NCBI GenBank assembly: GCA_944324825.1
Contig: CALUXU010000002.1
Coordinates: 62,001-126,000 of the forward strand
DNA length: 64,000 nt
Source of the DNA: Candidatus Gastranaerophilales bacterium
Lineage (GTDB): Bacteria > Cyanobacteriota > Vampirovibrionia > Gastranaerophilales > Gastranaerophilaceae
Direction: 5' to 3'
The position numbers were made by a program, and so were the translations under genes. The notes under the pieces were generated by a model. The model was not told where the DNA came from. It did no database searches and saw nothing but the letters and a program-made list of their open reading frames with translations. The first letter of the stretch is position 1, and each line of letters opens with the position of its first letter. Below, in pieces: positions 59,549 through 64,000 of the stretch.

Positions 59549-61447
59549 CTACACTTGTTCTAATGCTTGGAATATTTCTTCTCCTGTCGGTTTACCGGAA
59601 AGTACAGTGGATTTATACAATCCTAATTGCGGTGCCCACATTTCTTTTCCATGTGAATAAAATACTGCTACTGTTGGAGTGTTAACCGCATTTCCCAAAT
59701 GCATAGTTCCGGTATCAACGGAGATTAAAGCTTTTGACAGTTTAAGAATATTTGCTAATTCCGGAATCGTTGTTCTATCTGTCAAATCCAGAAATTCTGA
59801 ACAGCCTGCATTTTTTAATTCTTGAACAAATTCTCTTTGAACTTCACCTTGCCCCAACATAACAGGGACACAGCCGGAATTGTTAATTCGGGCAATCAAA
59901 TCTTTTGCAACATCAACCGGCATATCCTTTGGTTTAAATTTACTTGTTGCAGTAATTGAAATAATATCTTTGTCAATAGATTTTACCTCTTTTATAACCT
60001 CTGTATCCAATTCCGGCACGTTATAAACAATAGGTAAATCTAAAATTGCTTTTCCGGTCAAGGATTCTATTAAGCCGGTTGCAATATCTTTTTTGTGAGT
60101 ATAAGTATTTCTGGAATATTTTTCTTTTGTCGGTATTAATTTCGTCAGAAGAGCGTGAGGCTCCGTCATTATATGTTTTGCCCTTAACATTTTGGATATA
60201 ATCAAATTTCTGTCGTTTGAATACAATACAAATGATGCAAAAATATGTTTATAAGGGAAATTTCTGACAAATTTTATTAATCCCCACAGATTGTTATTAT
60301 GCTTTTTATCAAAGGCTATTACATCATCAACCCCTTTTTGGTATTTTGCAACATCAACAAATTGAGGCTGAACCACAAATACAACTTTTGACTCAGGATA
60401 AAAATGTTTTATATTTTGAACCAGAGTATTATTCAAAAGAATATCTCCGATAAATGCCGTATTAAAAATAACGAATACTTTCTCATTAAATTCTTTGCGG
60501 AATTTTATTTTTATACCCAGAATCGTAAGAACCTTCCACTTATCCTTGTTTCTGTATTCATTTTTTATGTTGAATATCTGAGATAATATCTTAATTTGTT
60601 TCTTAGGATCTTTTGACTTATTAAATTTTTCTGTTTCTTCAAGATAAACATCAGTCAGACGCGCATAATACCACCATTTTTCGCACATTGAATTGCCACA
60701 GCCCTTCATATTAGGTTTAGGCCCTGTCAAATGTACAATGATTGGAGATTTTTTTGCCTCCTCGTAATTTACTAAATCCTCGCCTTCGTATTGGTTGTAA
60801 TAATTTCTCCACCACGTATCCATAAAATTGAACTTTTGAGGCAGATTTATTTTTTTCTCGTCTATAACCTTATTCAAACTATCCTGATCACAAAATTTTA
60901 TTATTTTTTTATTCTGAATAGCATATTCTTTGATTTTGTTAAAAAGATTATCTTTTCTGAATTGTTTGCAGTTCATCAATAAAACACCAGAGTTAAAATA
61001 TGAATCACTCTTCATATCCAGACGTTTTATATAGTCTTTTACCCCCCAAACATCTTTAACAGCCGCAACATAATTGTCTTTTAAATTCATTTCAAACAAC
61101 TCTTTAACAGAGCCGTTTACTAAAGTGTCACAATCAAGGTAAAGAACCCTGTCAAGGTCAGGGCACAAATCAGGAATTTTTATCCTGAACCAAGCCTGAA
61201 CAGTAACCCATTTAGACATCGGAAAATCTTTAAAATCCTCTTTATCAATTTTCAAATAACGAATAGAGCATTTATGTCTGGACACTAAACTTTTCAGTTT
61301 ATCTTTGCTCTCATCAGACAATTCGGAATACAGAATAAGAAATTCTATATCAGAATCCAAATTATTCTGTATCGCACTGAACATTGACACAATCGTCATA
61401 TTAATATAGCCGTCATCCGGAGCATATGCAATTGTTATTTTAGCCAT
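59549..61447 (-). CDS. Fused GT8-GT9 bifunctional glycosyltransferase
   Basis: 632 residues with two catalytic units. Residues ~1-285 are family GT8 (LgtC/glycogenin-like): 'ITIAYAPDDGYINMTIVSMFSAI', DXD in 'RVLYLDCDTLVNG' (about 105), 'YFNSGVLLMNCKQFR' and 'IVHLTGPKPNMKGCG'. A linker with 'VLTILGIKIKFRKEF' leads to residues ~320-632, a GT9 heptosyltransferase-like domain: 'VFVIFNTAFIGDILLNNTL' and 'KALISVDTGTMHLGNAVNTPTVAVF'. Both would act on envelope saccharides at the cytoplasmic face. GGAGAGG just before the ATG. Downstream of another glycosyltransferase with a 23-bp gap (same operon). Confidence 0.9.
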   Translation of the reverse strand: MAKITIAYAPDDGYINMTIVSMFSAIQNNLDSDIEFLILYSELSDESKDKLKSLVSRHKCSIRYLKIDKEDFKDFPMSKWVTVQAWFRIKIPDLCPDLDRVLYLDCDTLVNGSVKELFEMNLKDNYVAAVKDVWGVKDYIKRLDMKSDSYFNSGVLLMNCKQFRKDNLFNKIKEYAIQNKKIIKFCDQDSLNKVIDEKKINLPQKFNFMDTWWRNYYNQYEGEDLVNYEEAKKSPIIVHLTGPKPNMKGCGNSMCEKWWYYARLTDVYLEETEKFNKSKDPKKQIKILSQIFNIKNEYRNKDKWKVLTILGIKIKFRKEFNEKVFVIFNTAFIGDILLNNTLVQNIKHFYPESKVVFVVQPQFVDVAKYQKGVDDVIAFDKKHNNNLWGLIKFVRNFPYKHIFASFVLYSNDRNLIISKMLRAKHIMTEPHALLTKLIPTKEKYSRNTYTHKKDIATGLIESLTGKAILDLPIVYNVPELDTEVIKEVKSIDKDIISITATSKFKPKDMPVDVAKDLIARINNSGCVPVMLGQGEVQREFVQELKNAGCSEFLDLTDRTTIPELANILKLSKALISVDTGTMHLGNAVNTPTVAVFYSHGKEMWAPQLGLYKSTVLSGKPTGEEIFQALEQV

Positions 61448-61470
61448 AAATCCTCTCCTCGAATTAAAAT

Positions 61471-62385
61471 TTATTCATCATTCTCTTCTAATATATTGAT
61501 AAAGCGCGGATATAATTGGGATAATTTATCGATAGCATCATCGACCGAACCGCCAAAGCTTGTAGTTTTATTTATTTTACAAAGCCCGAGTTTTTGGGTA
61601 TCTTCGACATAATTTACGGATTCTTCGTATCCTTTAACCGAGCGAATCTTTGTATAATTAAGTACAGCCATTACCCAGAACCAAATATCATCATGAGTCG
61701 GAACAAGTTCTGTATATTTCTTTCTGTCAAATACGTCAGGATGCAATGCACGAGGCGGATATAAAACTCCACCGTATCCTATTTGACGAATAAAATATGA
61801 TGCCTGGTTGAATTCCGCAAAGTACAACTTACGCATTGGAATATCGTGAATCATGTCATCTTTAACCTTAACCAGTCCGCATCTGTGAGAATGAATGTCA
61901 GAAGGGTGCTTCAGATATGATGCATACAAGGTTTCAATTGTATCCTCGGCATAATATATATCATCATCAAACGTAATTATAATATCGTTCGGATATTCTC
62001 TTAAAGCAGGAATAAGTTTTTTATACGAGCGGATATCTTCGCACCATCTTATGGAAAGCCCGAATTTCTCAAGGCTAATCAAGTTCTCCGGAAGCTTTTT
62101 ATCCGGAAACTGTTCTTCCGCAAGCCAAAGAATAACTTCATCCGGCTTCAGCGACTGGGTTAATAAAGTCGATACTGTTTTATATACAGAATCTATTCTG
62201 CCCGGGAAAGAGGTTAATGATGCAATAATCTTAGTATCCCTCTTTTGTGTCGTAAGCCCGTAATCTTTAACCACCGGACACTTGTATTCTGTCTTATACT
62301 TGAATTTTATTTGAACACCGAATAACAAACACATTATGTGGTTATCAATCTTTCGCACCGAAAAAATATTTTTTAAAAAGCTCAT
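61471..62385 (-). CDS. Glycosyltransferase with DDD motif
   Basis: 304-residue GT-A type glycosyltransferase: 'IIASLTSFPGRIDSVYKTVSTLLTQSLKPDEVILWLA', 'WCEDIRSYKKLIPAL' and metal-binding 'IIITFDDDIYY' (about residue 150), 'GYGGVLYPP' and 'HDDIWFWVMA'. Seen in capsule and LPS loci. N-terminus carries 'IMCLLFGVQIKFKYK', similar to the LGIKIKF segment of the downstream fusion protein. Start at 62385 has GGAG 6 nt upstream; the frame start at 62424 would overlap the TATAAT and is rejected. Confidence 0.85.
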   Translation of the reverse strand: MSFLKNIFSVRKIDNHIMCLLFGVQIKFKYKTEYKCPVVKDYGLTTQKRDTKIIASLTSFPGRIDSVYKTVSTLLTQSLKPDEVILWLAEEQFPDKKLPENLISLEKFGLSIRWCEDIRSYKKLIPALREYPNDIIITFDDDIYYAEDTIETLYASYLKHPSDIHSHRCGLVKVKDDMIHDIPMRKLYFAEFNQASYFIRQIGYGGVLYPPRALHPDVFDRKKYTELVPTHDDIWFWVMAVLNYTKIRSVKGYEESVNYVEDTQKLGLCKINKTTSFGGSVDDAIDKLSQLYPRFINILEENDE

Positions 62386-62463
62386 ACTCAACTCCATCAG
62401 CAGATAGTAAATTGTTGATGTCATTGATTATAGCACAACAGGGAAATGTACGCCAGAAAAAAA

Positions 62464-62670
62464 TTACAATTCAGGCTCACCATACAAAGCTTTAAGAGCT
62501 TCTATCACTTTCGGCATCTGGCAAACAAAAGAATAATGCCCTTTTGAAATTGAACACATAGAACAATCCCCGTTTAAACGATAGCATTCAAGAGCTTGTT
62601 CAGTCCAATTCTGAGTGATTGACTCTGATAACTCTCCGTTCGTCTGAGGATAGAATGCTTCTCCTGCCAT
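62464..62670 (-). CDS. Small four-cysteine hypothetical protein
   Basis: 68-residue protein with four Cys in 'ECYRLNGDCSMCSI' and 'SFVCQM' (CX6CX2CX10C spacing), suggesting a metal or iron-sulfur site. The ATG at 62668-62670 with AGGAG 6 nt upstream is preferred over one nine codons earlier. N-terminal 'AGEAFYPQTNGEL' is polar. No family recognised. Lies between comEC and the glycosyltransferases. Confidence 0.65.
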   Translation of the reverse strand: MAGEAFYPQTNGELSESITQNWTEQALECYRLNGDCSMCSISKGHYSFVCQMPKVIEALKALYGEPEL

Positions 62671-62729
62671 CTTTTCTCCTACACTATCTCCAATCATATT
62701 ATTGATTTATTTTAAAGAAAAGACATCCT

Positions 62730-64000
62730 TTATTTATATGATTTATCAGACTTAAATACTCTATTCAAGGAATCGTACGTGTAAACCTTATACTCTTTAT
62801 TATTTACTACAATCTTCAAAGCATGATGCAAATCAGTCCTATAAATTTTAGTTTTATCCAGATAACCTAAAGTAACCGCATTCGGGTGCCCGTAATTATT
62901 CGGTCCGACGGATATTATTGCAGTTTCCGGTTTCAGATAATTCATCATATCCTGATTAATAACACCATAAGCACCATGGTGTCCGACTTTTAAAATCGTA
63001 ATATCACGCGGAATAGCATTTTTCAAGCGGCTAAAAGACTTCGTCCCGGCATCTCCTGTAAATAACATACTGAATCCCTTGTATTTAACAAGCGCAATAA
63101 TTGAATTTTCGTTGTCAAATTCATCTGACACAGGAAAAGCTGCACGGTTCAATTCTAGCGAAAAGTCAGGCTCTGTTATAATCTGAACTCTTTTATTAAC
63201 AGGTATCAATTTCCCATTTGCAGAAGAATATATCTTTCTCGCAATTTTTGAATTATCAGTCATTGAATTGACGTAAATTTTATCAACCTTTAAATTTTCA
63301 ATCAAATCAACAGCACCGCCTGCGTGGTCACTGTCAAAGTGAGTAATAATCATTGAATCAATATGTTTTATACCTCTATCACGAAGATATTTCAAAATTA
63401 TCATCTTAGCTTTTGAAGCTCCGCCGCGATAACCGGATTTCCCGGTATCAATAATAACGTATTTATTCTGAGGAGTTTTAAGAAGAAATGCATCACCATT
63501 TTGAACATCAAAAGCAAGGATTTCAAGATTGTGATTCGGAATATTTACTGTTGAAATACATAAAATCAGAATCAACAATAATGCAGATTTTATAATGTTT
63601 TTATTGGCAAATTTGTCTTTTAGAATGTAGACCGCAAGCATCAAAACAGAATAATAAAGCAGAATTTGTAAAACAGAAGGATGGGTTGTTATAATCAATG
63701 AATGCGGCAGATTCGCAAACGTATTTGAAATCCACACCAGAACATTAAGCATCGGATTCAAAATAAAATCGAATACCATACATACGAAATCCGCAATCGG
63801 TTTACATAGTGCAAATACAGAACTTACAAAACCGCCAAAGCTTATTACGGAAAGAAACGGAACCGATAGAATATTAGCGAATACCGAATATAAACTGATA
63901 TTATTAAAATAAAACATCTGTATCGGAATAACCCATACTTGAGCAATCATCGGCACAAAAATTGCACCGGAAAGCCAGGAGGGCATAGATTTAAAATATT
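62730..64000 (-). CDS. comEC: ComEC/Rec2-type DNA uptake channel, C-terminal part (5' end outside window)
   Basis: The frame is open to the window edge (423 residues visible). It shows the last helices of the competence membrane domain (about the first 150 residues, 'NILSVPFLSVISFGGFVSSVFALC') and then the metallo-beta-lactamase-like domain: 'AFDVQNGDAFLLKTP', 'VIIDTGKSG', 'SMIITHFDSDHAGGA' (HXXXDH-type), 'LLFTGDAG' and 'ILKVGHHG'. ComEC moves single-stranded DNA across the inner membrane during transformation. An internal Met at 63986 is probably not the true start. No other competence gene is visible here. Confidence 0.92.
   Translation of the reverse strand, partial: YFKSMPSWLSGAIFVPMIAQVWVIPIQMFYFNNISLYSVFANILSVPFLSVISFGGFVSSVFALCKPIADFVCMVFDFILNPMLNVLVWISNTFANLPHSLIITTHPSVLQILLYYSVLMLAVYILKDKFANKNIIKSALLLILILCISTVNIPNHNLEILAFDVQNGDAFLLKTPQNKYVIIDTGKSGYRGGASKAKMIILKYLRDRGIKHIDSMIITHFDSDHAGGAVDLIENLKVDKIYVNSMTDNSKIARKIYSSANGKLIPVNKRVQIITEPDFSLELNRAAFPVSDEFDNENSIIALVKYKGFSMLFTGDAGTKSFSRLKNAIPRDITILKVGHHGAYGVINQDMMNYLKPETAIISVGPNNYGHPNAVTLGYLDKTKIYRTDLHHALKIVVNNKEYKVYTYDSLNRVFKSDKSYK

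Noticed and set aside
59473-59685. Plus-strand ORF after the 59186 gene
   Set aside because: It runs through the terminator and then opposite the end of the GT8-GT9 gene; no recognisable protein features.

Overview
The window is one AT-rich bacterial chromosome segment (coding density about 90%, genes on both strands, mostly short operons). Gene content fits a fermentative, non-photosynthetic relative of Cyanobacteria of the gut Gastranaerophilales/Melainabacteria type: a one-piece pyruvate:ferredoxin oxidoreductase, a DUF512 radical-SAM protein of the cyanobacterial/Firmicutes type, flagellar basal-body genes, a dTDP-rhamnose set, and many small hypothetical proteins carrying an N-terminal 'SFKG'-like stretch. 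This placement is inferred from gene families only. No rRNA, tRNA, CRISPR array, transposase or prophage gene was recognised.

Layout. 1-10 kb: end of a possible glycosidase, mgtE and argS (divergent), an orphan sugar ABC permease, phosphomannomutase, tsaD and obg (divergent). 10-21 kb: glycosyltransferase, radA, lpd-lipA, a Thr/Gly-rich protein, a receiver/MinD-like ATPase, a small protein under two palindromic operators, an amino-acid permease with yjbQ, and a thioredoxin-ccdA pair. 21-30 kb: fliF-fliG-fliH-fliI and, divergently, nifJ (PFOR). 30-35 kb: JAB-like and YkgJ-like proteins, then rfbC-GT-rfbB-rfbA for dTDP-sugar synthesis. 35-48 kb: SulP and HPP-like transporters, typA, a repeat-rich gap, ctpA-recJ, hup, padR-DUF512, and a 600-bp gap with a GC-rich, hairpin-dense element. 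48-64 kb: TPR protein, split chromate transporter, a 6S-like RNA, a GlmS-like SIS protein with gatB, transketolase C-half-ftsE-ftsX-HDOD-isochorismatase, twin tyrosine-phosphatase-like genes, a GT8-GT9 fusion, another glycosyltransferase and the 3' part of comEC.

How parts fit: PFOR with lpd/lipA indicates anaerobic pyruvate oxidation with lipoate reserved for another complex. The rfb genes, phosphomannomutase and at least four glycosyltransferases point to a surface polysaccharide. FliF-I supply the MS ring, switch and export ATPase of a flagellum, although the rest of the system is outside the window.

Three non-coding observations stand out. First, at least ten transcription units have a -10 box only 6-8 nt from the start codon and no Shine-Dalgarno site, so leaderless mRNA is probably common in this organism. 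Second, 50745-50922 on the minus strand has the promoter, size and long closing stem of 6S RNA. Third, 47540-47800 is a nested-hairpin element that is compositionally foreign to its surroundings.
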